NCBI GenBank assembly: GCA_900316455.1
Contig: ONCX01000002.1
Coordinates: 1-64,000 of the forward strand
Direction: 5' to 3'
DNA length: 64,000 nt
DNA from: an uncultured Eubacteriales bacterium
Lineage (GTDB): Bacteria; Bacillota; Clostridia; Oscillospirales; Acutalibacteraceae
Shown: positions 26,163-34,209 of the stretch, piece after piece
How positions within the stretch are numbered: position 1 is the first letter of the stretch
How the letters are laid out: each line of letters begins with the position of its first letter
Position numbers and translations under genes: made by a program
Notes under the pieces: model-generated
What the model was told of the DNA's origin: nothing
Seen by the model: the letters and a program-made list of their open reading frames with translations, nothing else
Database searches by the model: none

Positions 26163-26873
26163 ATGATTTATGTTATGTCAGACCTGCACGGGGAATACGA
26201 CAAGTACCTTGCAATGCTGAAAAAAATTAAATTCAGCCCCAAAGACGAGCTGTATATTCTCGGAGATGTGGTGGACAGAGGAAGCAAGCCGGTCGAGATA
26301 CTTCAGGACATGCGTTCGAGGGAGAATGTAATCCCTCTGATGGGAAATCACGACAAGATGGCTGTTGACGTTCTTACATGGCTCCTTGATGATGTGAACG
26401 AGAGTACTCTGTATAAAAACATATCCGAGAAATCAATTTATGACCTTATGGTCTGGCGAATGAACGGAGCGCAGACCACTATCGACGGCTTTTACAACCT
26501 TCCGAAAGATGAACGTGCAGCCTTGCTTGATTACATGAAGAAATTCGCGCCGTATGAGGTTGTAAAGGCTGGCGGAAAAACCTTTATTCTGGTACACGCG
26601 GGGTTGGGAAATCCGAATGATTTCGACAGAAACAAGCCTCTCGATAAATATTCGATGTATGAGCTTGCGTTTGTGCGCTTTGATTACGAAAGGGAATATT
26701 TCGGCGGCGACGTTTATATTGTCACAGGACATACGCCTACGGTTATATTAACCGGAAAACGTGAGATTTATCACATATTCAACAATATATGCATAGACTG
26801 CGGAGCGGTATTTGAAGGCGGCGCCTTAGCGTGTCTGCGTCTTGACGATATGAGGGAATATTACGTTTACTGA
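26163..26873 (+). CDS. PPP-type metallophosphatase (PrpA/ApaH-like)
   Basis: The 236-residue enzyme carries the PPP phosphoesterase motifs in order: YVMSDLHGEYDKY (D-x-H), LYILGDVVDRG (GDxxDRG), PLMGNHDKM (GNHD), VHAGLGNP, and TGHTPT. These bind two metal ions and cleave phosphate monoesters or diadenosine polyphosphates; a protein phosphatase role, as in bacterial PrpA/PrpE, is equally possible. An in-frame GTG lies at 26142, but GGGAGGCGG at 26149-26157 sits downstream of it and points to ATG 26163. It stands as a single unit between bioY and a strong terminator. Confidence 0.88.
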   Translation: MIYVMSDLHGEYDKYLAMLKKIKFSPKDELYILGDVVDRGSKPVEILQDMRSRENVIPLMGNHDKMAVDVLTWLLDDVNESTLYKNISEKSIYDLMVWRMNGAQTTIDGFYNLPKDERAALLDYMKKFAPYEVVKAGGKTFILVHAGLGNPNDFDRNKPLDKYSMYELAFVRFDYEREYFGGDVYIVTGHTPTVILTGKREIYHIFNNICIDCGAVFEGGALACLRLDDMREYYVY

Positions 26874-26890
26874 TCTTTATGATAATAAGA

Positions 26891-26947
26891 GCTTCGGTCA
26901 TGTACGCGGTTTTAAGCTGCCGCGCACACGACCGAAGCAATTTTTTT
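26891..26947 (+). terminator. Long-stem terminator after the phosphatase gene
   Basis: GCTTCGGTC...TGT..CGCGG (26891-26909) pairs with CCGCG..ACA..GACCGAAGC (26920-26938) with two mismatches, followed by seven T. It also lies just beyond the leftward gene ending at 26953. Confidence 0.93.
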
Positions 26948-26952
26948 GTTTG

Positions 26953-27420
26953 TTATTTTTTATTTTTCTCGCCAAAGAATATTCTTATCTGGAAACGGTT
27001 GTCGCATCTGGGACAGCGGACTGTGTGCTTGCCTTTCTGACGCGGTACGCGGAGAGTCGCCTTGCATTTAGGGCATTTGATGTATTTTTTACCGGCTTCG
27101 GGCTTTGGAACGTTGCCGAAGCTCATATTCTCAAAAGGGTTGGTGACATTGGCGCTTCCGGCTTTTCCGAGAAGACTCATGAATTTCTGATTCTCCCGGC
27201 TGCGCTTTTCGATGTTCCGCGAGAATACGCGGAAAAAGGCGTAAAACAGCACTATCCACGACAGAATATTAAGTATCCTGCTGCCTATCGGCGAAATACG
27301 CGCAAAGGCAAAATTCAACACTAAAAGCAACAGATAAAGCGCCATAAGTCCGTAATAAAGCTGGTCCGCGCCGTAACGTCCCTGCATAAACATTCTGAGT
27401 CTGAATAAGAATTTTCCCAT
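26953..27420 (-). CDS. Small membrane protein with C-terminal zinc ribbon
   Basis: I do not recognise this family by name. The 155-residue protein has two membrane helices (about 22-42 and 48-66) and then a cytosolic four-cysteine zinc ribbon, KCPKCKATLRVPRQKGKHTVRCPRC, near the C-terminus. The ribbon looks like those that follow ribosomal or transcription-factor patterns (CPxC-x17-CPxC). AAAAAGGAG precedes the ATG. The DnaJ gene upstream ends 41 bp before this start, so it is probably co-transcribed with the DnaJ/DUF5685 pair. Confidence 0.75.
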   Translation of the reverse strand: MGKFLFRLRMFMQGRYGADQLYYGLMALYLLLLVLNFAFARISPIGSRILNILSWIVLFYAFFRVFSRNIEKRSRENQKFMSLLGKAGSANVTNPFENMSFGNVPKPEAGKKYIKCPKCKATLRVPRQKGKHTVRCPRCDNRFQIRIFFGEKNKK

Positions 27421-27461
27421 TTTTGATTCTCCTTTTTGTTGGTTTGGTTCTTATAAAATAT

Positions 27462-28067
27462 TCAGGCGTTGCAACAGTTTGAAAAACAATAGCAAAGCAT
27501 CATCGCTCCGAAAAGAGAGGAGCAATACTGTGACATGCCGCCTATGTCAACTCCCTGCGCCTGCTGCCAGTTGCCGTATTCCACTCCGCCAGAGGATATC
27601 TCTGCGTAAGCGGCGCGGTATTCCGGATTATTGGGTTCGAGCATTACCGCCTGACGTGCGTACCGCACCGCCGAAACGGTGTTGCCGAGACCATAATTTG
27701 CCACCCCGCTGAGATAGTACCACTGAGCGCTCCGGATATTGACTCTGCTCAGAACGGAAAGCGCTTCGGCGAACTGCCCGCGTTCTATATATGTTCTCGC
27801 GTCGGTCAGCCTGTCGGCGTCCTCACCGGAATATTGACGTGAACCGCTGGCGCTTCGGGCGTAACCGTCGTAATAATCAGAATATACATTCCCGCTTTTG
27901 ACGGCTTCATAAGCCGCGTTGATCTCGCTCATTTTTTTCTCAGCCGATTTGTCATTCGGGTTGAGGTCGGGGTGATACTTCTTGGCGAGTCTGCGGTATG
28001 CCTTGGTGATTTCCTCCTTTGAAGCCCCAGGAGACACTCCCAAAACCTCATACGGGCTTTTTGCCAT
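27462..28067 (-). CDS. J-domain protein with TPR-like C-terminal region
   Basis: The 201-residue protein begins with a J domain ([34 protein letters not shown]) with the HPD tripeptide that stimulates DnaK. It lacks the Gly/Phe, zinc-finger and C-terminal domains of DnaJ. Residues 95-165 form TPR-like helices ([38 protein letters not shown]), and the end is Cys-rich ([12 protein letters not shown]). An ATG at 28079 lies only one base after GGAG; ATG 28067 with GAGGG before it is preferred. The start overlaps the end of the DUF5685 gene, so the two are coupled. Confidence 0.85.
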   Translation of the reverse strand: MAKSPYEVLGVSPGASKEEITKAYRRLAKKYHPDLNPNDKSAEKKMSEINAAYEAVKSGNVYSDYYDGYARSASGSRQYSGEDADRLTDARTYIERGQFAEALSVLSRVNIRSAQWYYLSGVANYGLGNTVSAVRYARQAVMLEPNNPEYRAAYAEISSGGVEYGNWQQAQGVDIGGMSQYCSSLFGAMMLCYCFSNCCNA

Positions 28068-28896
28068 TATTGCCCTCATTCTCCTTTTTTGACTGTTTCT
28101 TTTTCTTCATCGCGTATTTCTGCCAGATCCCAGCCGTTAGAATATTGTCGGTTATTTGAGTATCGGCTGTGAGAGGCAGCTTCTTATAGCAGCGCATGAA
28201 ATCGCCGCCCATGACCTGCAACGTTTGATGAATTTCCTCCGGCGGCGTTCCGGTGAGGCAGTTGTAGCGCTCGTGACGGATATCACTGCGGAGGTCTGTC
28301 GCCGCGTCAAGCACATATATGAATCTGCCCAGCGTCCGTCCGAAGGCGCGAAGCTCCTGCTGATATTCCATGCCGTCGTCCATGACAAAAAGCTCGCCCA
28401 TCAGCCGTCCGAAGCAGTTGGCGGGCAGATCGGGATTGCATTCCCCGTCCTGCTCCAGCTCGCTGAGATTTTCAAGACATGTGGATATCGCCTGCGACTG
28501 CCGCGGATATTTTTCTTCAAGCTCCCTGCACTTTGAGGCGAACGCCGAAGCGGCTGCGAGAGCCGCAGGGTTCCTGTCGTCGTGCCAGTCGTCGAGCAGC
28601 TTATAATATCCGAGTATGACGCTCATGTCTGCGGAATAATCGCTTGCCGAGGTGTGTATTTCAAGGTGCTTTTTTAGCGGGTGGGCGGCGCATGCACATT
28701 CCTCCGATGTCTCCGGAAGGCGATGTACCGACGAGAGAAGTATTGCAAGGAATGTCATGTCGTAATTGAGCAGCAGCCGCGAGGACTGACCGCTGACCTT
28801 GCCGAGCGAACGGCACAGCCCGCAGTACCAGCCGCGGTAGCGTATTTTATCCTCTTCGCTGAGAAGTTCAGAAGCGGCGGTTACAAAGCCGAACAT
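28048..28896 (-). CDS. DUF5685-like protein, possibly isoprenoid-synthase-like helical fold
   Basis: The 282-residue cytosolic protein starts [20 protein letters not shown] and has [11 protein letters not shown], the hallmark opening of DUF5685. It is all-helical. Two Asp-rich motifs, LLDDWHDDR (about 100-108) and [12 protein letters not shown] (about 195-206), are spaced much like the two metal-binding motifs of squalene/phytoene synthases, but that is only a resemblance. The Cys/His residues in CGLC and CACAAH may bind metal. It has its own consensus promoter and leads an operon with the J-domain protein and the zinc-ribbon protein. Function is unknown. Confidence 0.75.
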   Translation of the reverse strand: MFGFVTAASELLSEEDKIRYRGWYCGLCRSLGKVSGQSSRLLLNYDMTFLAILLSSVHRLPETSEECACAAHPLKKHLEIHTSASDYSADMSVILGYYKLLDDWHDDRNPAALAAASAFASKCRELEEKYPRQSQAISTCLENLSELEQDGECNPDLPANCFGRLMGELFVMDDGMEYQQELRAFGRTLGRFIYVLDAATDLRSDIRHERYNCLTGTPPEEIHQTLQVMGGDFMRCYKKLPLTADTQITDNILTAGIWQKYAMKKKKQSKKENEGNNGKKPV

Positions 28897-28939
28897 CGAG
28901 TTTCAGTCCCTTCGTTCCATAATATTATCCTATTACAAT

Positions 28940-28968
28940 ATTATAAACCCTTTATGAAATATTGTCAA
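28940..28968 (-). promoter_or_regulatory. Consensus promoter of the DUF5685/J-domain operon
   Basis: Read leftward, TTGACA (28968-28963) and TATAAT (28945-28940) are both perfect and 17 bp apart. Transcription would start near 28933, about 37 nt before the first gene. Confidence 0.92.
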
Positions 28969-28997
28969 TTTTAATTTATTTTTTATGTGTGAAGTAT

Positions 28998-29027
28998 ATG
29001 TGTTTCAGCAGAAACACATGTTTTTTT
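28998..29027 (+). terminator. Orphan rightward terminator
   Basis: ATGTGTTTC (28998-29006) pairs perfectly with GAAACACAT (29011-29019) around AGCA, then GTTTTTTT. It faces right, but no rightward gene lies upstream of it; the DUF5685 promoter just to the left points the other way. Confidence 0.75.
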
Positions 29028-29166
29028 CCGGCTCATAAAGGTTACGTCAAGATAAAATCGCAGCTATTCCCGTATTTCAGGTATTTTTCCGGCGTTATTT
29101 TCACGTTTTTTTGTTTGTTTTGGTTTTGAGTATATATTTACGATTTTTAGAATTTATATCAAGCAA

Positions 29167-29221
29167 AAAAACTGTCTGCCGCAGTTCATTTTCAGAAAAT
29201 GTACCGCGGCAGACAGTTTTT
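29167..29221. terminator. Orphan bidirectional terminator with long stem
   Basis: AAAAACTGTCTGCCGC (29167-29182) pairs perfectly with GCGGCAGACAGTTTTT (29206-29221), and an inner CATTTT/AAAATG stem extends it. It has A and T tracts on both sides, so it works in either direction. No annotated gene ends nearby; the leftward lipoprotein gene stops 640 bp away. Confidence 0.88.
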
Positions 29222-29245
29222 ATGTGAAAGTCTGTATTATTTGAT

Positions 29246-29276
29246 TGTGATTTAATGTGATTTAATGTGATTTTAA
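29246..29276 (+). repeat. Three direct copies of a 10-bp unit
   Basis: TGTGATTTAA is repeated at 29246 and 29256, with a nearly identical copy at 29266 and a further TGTGATTTTA near 29285. The unit is too short and the number too low for a CRISPR array. Confidence 0.6.
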
Positions 29277-29864
29277 GGATAATTGTGATTTTATTTTTTT
29301 AAGGTTTTAAAAATGTAATTTGTAGTAATTTAAGTTGTTACACCATCTGTGTGTCCTTTTTATATCGTACTTTATTTATTATAAAATATCTGCCATTAAA
29401 TGCCCCCTCTGATTTTCGCAGTCAGCGTCTGGAAACAATTTCCTGAACAATAAAAAATATCAGCTCCTTTTTTTCATAAACCGTTTTTCGTCAGATAATT
29501 TACTGGGTTAGAATAAATAACGCAATGGGTTTCCGGTAATATAGGGTAATTTGGTAATTTAAAATTGTGTCAATTAAGATTATTTGATGTAAGTGACGAA
29601 ATAGGTGATAAATGAAACGAAAACGGTTCATGCTGAATCCGGTCTCTGACAGAAAGTGAACAAAAGCGATCTGCTGACAGATTAACGCAGACAAACATTG
29701 GTGATGAATAAATCTTACGGTCGCGTTTTGCTCCATCGCTAACCGGACAGTCAACTAAGACAGGTAAAAATCCGGCGGCGTTTTTTCTTTTGTTTTGACC
29801 TTTCATAAATAAAACGTTTCAGAAAGCAAAAAGGTTACAGTATTTTTTATTTTTTTTTTCAGGA

Positions 29865-30719
29865 TTATGTGCTTGCCTCCTCTGGATTATTCTTAATGGC
29901 TGATGATAACAATACATTCAAATCATATGATTGGCAAAGCTCTTTTATTTTACCTTGTTGTGCCATACTGACATATTCCTCGGCAATGCGGGAACACAGA
30001 TCCGCGTCGTCGGCTCGCGTTACTATAACCAGACTGCATTCCGCGATAGGCGTGTCAATATATTTAAATTCTGTCTTGCCGTCATTATAATTGGATGCAG
30101 CCCAGAGCGACTGCGGTTCGTCTACCGCCGCGCAATCTACGTCTCCCGAAGCGAGCTTCTGAATGACCTGCTGAATATTGCTGCATACCGTTATTTTTTT
30201 CAGGCTGCTTTCCATTACCGACGCGTTATGAAGCTCCCTCTGAGCGTCGGAGCCGCTGACTACGGCAAGTCTCTTGTCTTTTACGTCGGCAAGTCTGTTA
30301 ATATTGCTGTCTGATAATGTCATTATTACCTGGCGGTAGTAAAGACCTGTTTCAATGGTTCTTACTGATGAAACGAGCTTTTTCGATGGCGGAGGACAAT
30401 TCCAGAGACAGTCCACGCTGCCCTGCATAAGGCTGTCATACGCGCCTGATGAATCGAGCCGTGTGAACAGCGGATCCACTCCGAGTGAATGTGCCGCCTT
30501 AGCAGCAGGATTTCCTGTAATGCCCTCAGTAAGCTTTCCGTCCTGACCTTCCATCAAAAACGGAGCGTCGTCAACCTCGGAGGAAGAGCAATATCCCACG
30601 CGGAGTCCGCCGTTTTCCTTTAGTCTGCTTACCGTGCTGTCGGAATTGCAAGAGACGCATGCCGATACAGCAATTATCACGGCTATAAAGAATGCCGCGG
30701 TTTTTTTGACAGTGTTCAT
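29865..30719 (-). CDS. Substrate-binding lipoprotein, amino-acid ABC transporter type (SBP_bac_3)
   Basis: The 284-residue protein has a lipoprotein signal (MNTVKKTAAFFIAVIIAVSAC, with a further Cys at VSC) and then a family 3 periplasmic-binding domain: GGLRVGYCSSSEVDDAPF, DSLMQGSVDCLWNC, LADVKDKRLAVVSGSDA, and LASGDVDCAAVDEPQ. It would bind a polar amino acid or related ligand outside the membrane. The frame is open 20 codons upstream, but GGAGATGG before ATG 30719 sets the start. No permease or ATPase gene is adjacent, so it may be a sensor or use a distant transporter. It follows the Rrf2 regulator by 28 bp on the same strand. Confidence 0.85.
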   Translation of the reverse strand: MNTVKKTAAFFIAVIIAVSACVSCNSDSTVSRLKENGGLRVGYCSSSEVDDAPFLMEGQDGKLTEGITGNPAAKAAHSLGVDPLFTRLDSSGAYDSLMQGSVDCLWNCPPPSKKLVSSVRTIETGLYYRQVIMTLSDSNINRLADVKDKRLAVVSGSDAQRELHNASVMESSLKKITVCSNIQQVIQKLASGDVDCAAVDEPQSLWAASNYNDGKTEFKYIDTPIAECSLVIVTRADDADLCSRIAEEYVSMAQQGKIKELCQSYDLNVLLSSAIKNNPEEAST

Positions 30720-30747
30720 ATTGCCATCTCCATTCGGTTTTGTTTGC

Positions 30748-31185
30748 TTATATAATATAGTTGTTGGAATAGCTTTCATTCTGTCTGTCGATAATATCCT
30801 GCAAGGTTATGCTGTCGAGGTAATCGCTTATTACCTTATTGAGTCCTTCCCAGATAAAAAGAGTAGGACATTCGTCAGCTCTTTCACATGTATTCGGATG
30901 CTGTACAAGACATGCTACCGGCGCAAGACTTCCCTCAGTCAGACGAAGTATCATGCCAACAGTATAATTTTCCGGCGATTTAGCCAGCCGGTAACCGCCC
31001 TGAAAGCCCCTGTTTGTCTGGAGAAGTTCGGGAGTATTCAGCATGGGAATAATCTGTTCAAGATATTTTTTAGAAATGCTCTGACGCTCGGCAATATCCT
31101 TGAGCGCGACAAAGCCGTCGCCTCTGTGTTCGGCGAGATCCAGCATGAGCCTTAGAGCATATCTGCCTTTGGTAGATATTTTCAT
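30748..31185 (-). CDS. Rrf2/IscR-type transcriptional regulator with cysteine cluster
   Basis: The 145-residue protein begins MKISTKGRYALRLMLDLAEH, the Rrf2 winged-helix signature, with recognition-helix region ISKKYLEQIIPML and wing RGFQGGYRLAKSP. Three cysteines, C-x7-C-x5-C (ACLVQHPNTCERADECPT), match the [2Fe-2S] ligands of IscR/CymR-like regulators. It probably senses iron-sulfur status, redox or cysteine supply. No isc/suf genes are nearby; the only downstream partner is the binding lipoprotein. Paired sequence elements in its own promoter suggest autoregulation. Confidence 0.92.
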   Translation of the reverse strand: MKISTKGRYALRLMLDLAEHRGDGFVALKDIAERQSISKKYLEQIIPMLNTPELLQTNRGFQGGYRLAKSPENYTVGMILRLTEGSLAPVACLVQHPNTCERADECPTLFIWEGLNKVISDYLDSITLQDIIDRQNESYSNNYII

Positions 31186-31222
31186 TGTACATCAGTCCCT
31201 TATACCACGTCGTTATATTTAC

Positions 31223-31251
31223 ATGATATCACATTAATTACATGTTTTCAA
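31223..31251 (-). promoter_or_regulatory. Promoter of the Rrf2 operon with flanking direct repeat
   Basis: Read leftward, TTGAAA (31251-31246) and TATCAT (31228-31223) are 17 bp apart. On the plus strand TTACATG occurs at 31219-31225 and again at 31238-31244, 19 bp apart, one copy touching the -10 and one in the spacer, which suits binding of two regulator units. Confidence 0.65.
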
Positions 31252-31271
31252 GTGTTGGTTTTATTACATTG

Positions 31272-31324
31272 CAAAAACCGAATCATATCGGGCGCTGACA
31301 TGCGCGGGACATGATCCGGTAAAA
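31272..31324 (-). terminator. Terminator between the zinc-ribbon genes and rrf2
   Basis: ACCG.ATCAT.TC..GCGC pairs with GCGC..GA.ATGAT.CGGT (31277-31320) with several one-base bulges; leftward it runs into TTTTTG. It ends the transcript of the gene stopping at 31327. Confidence 0.7.
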
Positions 31325-31326
31325 AC

Positions 31327-31866
31327 TCATATGTCAATAAACAGACCCTTTGCCTTAAATTTCTTTTCCTTGCGGTAGATCTTCTTGAGTCTCAGCTTAA
31401 TCTTGCCGACTACAATATACAGAAGTACAAGTGACGCAAACAGCACGCAGAGCCAGATAAGATCCATAGTGCTGTCGCCTCTGAGCTGGCTGTAAATTTC
31501 ATCGGAAAGCTTTGTGCCGCTGGATGTTTTAAGAGAATATGTGAGGTTGTTCATCTTCTCAAAAATAGCCAGCAAATTCGCAATCACTCCTAAACAGAGT
31601 CCCACAAATATTACGCTGAGTACAGCGCTAATTGCCTTTGCCTGTTCCGAATCGCGTATATCATAAGCAAGCTTTGTGAGAGGACGCATTTCTGACTCGG
31701 GCGGACGCAGCATCGCAAATTCAGCGCGGCTGTCCATTACCGGCGGCAGTTCGTCGTCAGGCGCGGCAGCCGGACCGGCTGTGGAACCGCCTGAGAGCTT
31801 CTGACCGCAGCTTCCGCAGAAAAGATCGCTGTCGGAATTCTGTGCCCCGCAATGTGAACAATACAT
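31327..31866 (-). CDS. Zinc-ribbon membrane protein (third of three)
   Basis: The 179-residue protein starts with a double-CxxC ribbon, YCSHCGAQNSDSDLFCGSCGQ, then a Pro/Ala-rich linker and two membrane helices (about 80-103 and 135-155), ending in a basic tail (KIKLRLKKIYRKEKKFKAK). The ribbon at the very N-terminus is the 'zinc_ribbon_2' type common in Clostridia. Function is unknown. It lies downstream of two proteins with the same opening, so the three probably form one transcript. Confidence 0.75.
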   Translation of the reverse strand: MYCSHCGAQNSDSDLFCGSCGQKLSGGSTAGPAAAPDDELPPVMDSRAEFAMLRPPESEMRPLTKLAYDIRDSEQAKAISAVLSVIFVGLCLGVIANLLAIFEKMNNLTYSLKTSSGTKLSDEIYSQLRGDSTMDLIWLCVLFASLVLLYIVVGKIKLRLKKIYRKEKKFKAKGLFIDI

Positions 31867-31924
31867 CTCAAATTACCCCGCTTTCGTTCTAATTTGAAGA
31901 AAATTTCTTAAAAAGTGTATTTTG

Positions 31925-32374
31925 TCAGTCCTTATTGGAAAGCTTCCTGCCGAGACGTTTGAAAAGTATTACAAGACCTGAAATAGCTATCAGCACGAGT
32001 ATTCCGGAAATTACTATTGCGCCGATGTTGCCGGCAAGTTCCAGCGGATCGGTAGATGTGTTTATTTCCGGTCTGAGAATCTTTTCCTCGCCCTCTGAAG
32101 TGAACCAAGACAAAATACTGCTGAATGTACCGCCGATGTAGAGATACGCAAGACCTCCGATTGAAATGATAAGCATAACCACAGGAAGTATCAGCTTATC
32201 AGGCTTTGCCTTCTTTTTTGCCGGAGCTGAAGCTGCCGGAGCTTCGGGAGCGGCTGTGGCGACAGATTCGGTCTTTTTTTCTTCGACCGCGGCTATTGTC
32301 TCAACAGGCTTGCCGCAGTTCGGGCATGCAGGAACGCCGACAGGCAGTTCTTTACCGCAGGCTTTACAGAACAT
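31925..32374 (-). CDS. Zinc-ribbon membrane protein (second of three)
   Basis: The 149-residue protein starts FCKACGKELPVGVPACPNCGK, a two-CxxC ribbon, followed by an Ala/Lys/Pro-rich linker, two membrane helices (about 64-84 and 117-138) and a short basic end. AAAGGATG precedes the ATG. It resembles its neighbours only in the ribbon and overall plan. Function unknown. Confidence 0.75.
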   Translation of the reverse strand: MFCKACGKELPVGVPACPNCGKPVETIAAVEEKKTESVATAAPEAPAASAPAKKKAKPDKLILPVVMLIISIGGLAYLYIGGTFSSILSWFTSEGEEKILRPEINTSTDPLELAGNIGAIVISGILVLIAISGLVILFKRLGRKLSNKD

Positions 32375-32451
32375 AATTCATTCATCCTTTCGCAGATAAA
32401 ATATTTTTAAATTCCGGCGCTGATTCGGAATTGTGCGCCGTTATATCTGAT

Positions 32452-33261
32452 TCATTCGGAAATAATCTTGTGATCGACGCAGTAAATCCTGATGTTTTTC
32501 AGATCGGTATCGGATTTTGCGGAGATCAGCATGTCGTAGAGAGTATCGGCGTATTTGCGGTATCTGTCAGCCTTTCCCACATAGAGGTAATTTAGAAGTC
32601 CGCTGTTGTTTGAGTACCACTCGTATCTTTTTGCCTCGTATTCGGTATACCAGACATAATAGCAGCAATCGCAGAAAAGCTTTTCCTCCTCGGTGTATTC
32701 CTCGCCGAGAATCTCGTTGAACTTATTGGTGTATTCCTCCAGAAAGCTGTAATCCTCAGCCTTGCCGGATTTTGAGAGAAGATCGTCGATAACCTCGTCG
32801 AAATTCGGATTTCTCACGTCGTCAACGAGAGCAAGCATCATTTTCTGCTTGTCGGTGTCAACCTCTTCTATCTGGGTCTTGGTGTCAAAATTGCTTACGA
32901 CCCACGCGGAAGTCCAGACTCCTATGATTATCACAGCGACAGCGACGAAAAATCCCAAGGCGCCTTTAGCAAAGCTCTTGACTCCCCTTGATGGATCCTT
33001 TTTCGGCGCGGGACCTATAACTATTGTCGGAGCTGTGGGACGTGTGTCAACCAGCTCCTGACTGCCTGCTCCTGTGCCGGAGTAAGCGCCGCCGCCGTAG
33101 CCGGTATTCTGGGTTGAGCTGTGCGTGCCGCTTGTCGCATTTGAATCAGGCTGCCCACCGGACGACGCCCTTGTTTCATCTGAACCTGTCGGAGCGCCGC
33201 ATTTGGTGCAGAATTTAAGACCGTCGCGCAGTTCGTTGCCGCAATTAGAACAAAAAGCCAT
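32452..33261 (-). CDS. Zinc-ribbon membrane protein with helical extracytoplasmic domain (first of three)
   Basis: The 269-residue protein starts FCSNCGNELRDGLKFCTKCG, then a Gly/Ser/Thr-rich flexible linker, one membrane helix (about 102-124), and a helical outer domain with many acidic and aromatic residues (EEYTNKFNEILGEEYTEEEK, CDCCYYVWYTEYEAKRYEWY). A CDCC cluster sits in this domain. The plan, cytosolic zinc ribbon plus outer sensor-like domain, suggests a signalling or envelope-monitoring role, but I cannot name it. Confidence 0.72.
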   Translation of the reverse strand: MAFCSNCGNELRDGLKFCTKCGAPTGSDETRASSGGQPDSNATSGTHSSTQNTGYGGGAYSGTGAGSQELVDTRPTAPTIVIGPAPKKDPSRGVKSFAKGALGFFVAVAVIIIGVWTSAWVVSNFDTKTQIEEVDTDKQKMMLALVDDVRNPNFDEVIDDLLSKSGKAEDYSFLEEYTNKFNEILGEEYTEEEKLFCDCCYYVWYTEYEAKRYEWYSNNSGLLNYLYVGKADRYRKYADTLYDMLISAKSDTDLKNIRIYCVDHKIISE

Positions 33262-33422
33262 GCAGATTCCTCCGTATGAAAAGGCAGAATAAATTTAACT
33301 GCCAATCAGAAATTAATTCAAAAACCTACCATATACATTATGACATAAATAATTAAAAAGGTCAACCGTCTAATTGAATTATTATATAAAATCAATATTA
33401 TTTGGGAGTGGATATACAAAAA

Positions 33423-34175
33423 TCAATTTTGCGGAATAAAATCCTTCATCACGCCGTATTTGTCACTATCGACAAAATGCCACCATTCTTCCTTATACGC
33501 GACAAAGCCGCAGGACTTCATTGTTTTTTCAAGCAGAAGCGCGTTTTCTCTTGCGAATTCATCATCAATGTCGCTGTAATCACGGTCGGCAAGCTTTGTG
33601 AGATTGTCAAAGTCTGTCGGCATTACCATTTCGGTTCCGTCGCTGTCCACAAGGGTCACATCTACGGCGTTTCCCCGTGAATGAGAGGAGTATCCCTTGT
33701 TCGGATCTGCAACATACGCGGAATTCGGACAGACGCTCCAAAGTTTTTTCTGAGCTTGCACAGGGCGGTAGGCGTCCCATATCTGAATTCCCATGCCGTC
33801 CTTTTCAAGCTTTTTCTGGGCACGAAGCAGCTTCTTGACGGTTCCATATCTGAGATACGCCTCATTGAAATCGTAAAGCTTTTTTCCCGTCATGTTTCTC
33901 TTGCCCGCATACCGCAGATCAACGCGGACAGACGGAATGAAGTCCCTGACCCTCACCATTTCGTCGTTGGATTCAGGAACGGATACGGGCGGCTGCGAGT
34001 CAACGGATTGAGTGATATCCGATTCCGTGACCGGAGAATATCTCACGCTCCTGCCCTCCGTAAGAACGCCGCCTGTCCGTCTGCCGCTTGTCGCTACATA
34101 AAAGGCAAGCACGGCAAACACCGTGAACCCCACAACGCACACTATAAGCGCTACAGCCCTTGTCTTTTTATCCAT
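33423..34175 (-). CDS. Membrane-anchored VanX/DdpX-like D-Ala-D-Ala dipeptidase (M15D)
   Basis: The 250-residue protein has an N-terminal anchor (about 8-28) and a complete M15D domain. The VanX residues are present: R137 in IWDAYRPVQ, zinc ligands H165 and D172 in SSHSRGNAVDV, catalytic E230 and zinc ligand H233 in EEWWHF. These enzymes hydrolyse free D-Ala-D-Ala or trim peptide stems. Unlike VanX of vancomycin clusters, which is cytoplasmic, the anchor places this one outside the membrane, and there is no vanH, vanA or vanRS nearby, so a wall-recycling role is more likely than resistance. Confidence 0.88.
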   Translation of the reverse strand: MDKKTRAVALIVCVVGFTVFAVLAFYVATSGRRTGGVLTEGRSVRYSPVTESDITQSVDSQPPVSVPESNDEMVRVRDFIPSVRVDLRYAGKRNMTGKKLYDFNEAYLRYGTVKKLLRAQKKLEKDGMGIQIWDAYRPVQAQKKLWSVCPNSAYVADPNKGYSSHSRGNAVDVTLVDSDGTEMVMPTDFDNLTKLADRDYSDIDDEFARENALLLEKTMKSCGFVAYKEEWWHFVDSDKYGVMKDFIPQN

Positions 34176-34209
34176 TGGGCGATATCTACTTCCTTAAACT
34201 ATTTTGCTT

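Larger units (their letters stand above)
28969..29864. other. Intergenic region of about 0.9 kb without a supported gene
   Basis: The stretch is AT-rich and holds two strong hairpins (28998 and 29167), a short tandem repeat (29246) and no convincing coding frame on either strand. Short open frames between 29500 and 29806 on the minus strand have no SD and unnatural composition. It follows the end of the leftward lipoprotein gene at 29865 and precedes the promoter at 28968. It may be a decayed insertion or hold a small RNA. Confidence 0.5.

Noticed and set aside
29246..29290. TGTGATTTAA repeats considered as a regulatory iteron array
   Set aside because: Only three or four short AT-rich copies, with no replication gene nearby.
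29500..29806. Two short minus-strand open frames in the gene-free region
   Set aside because: No SD, no similarity I recognise, and they overlap each other in different frames.
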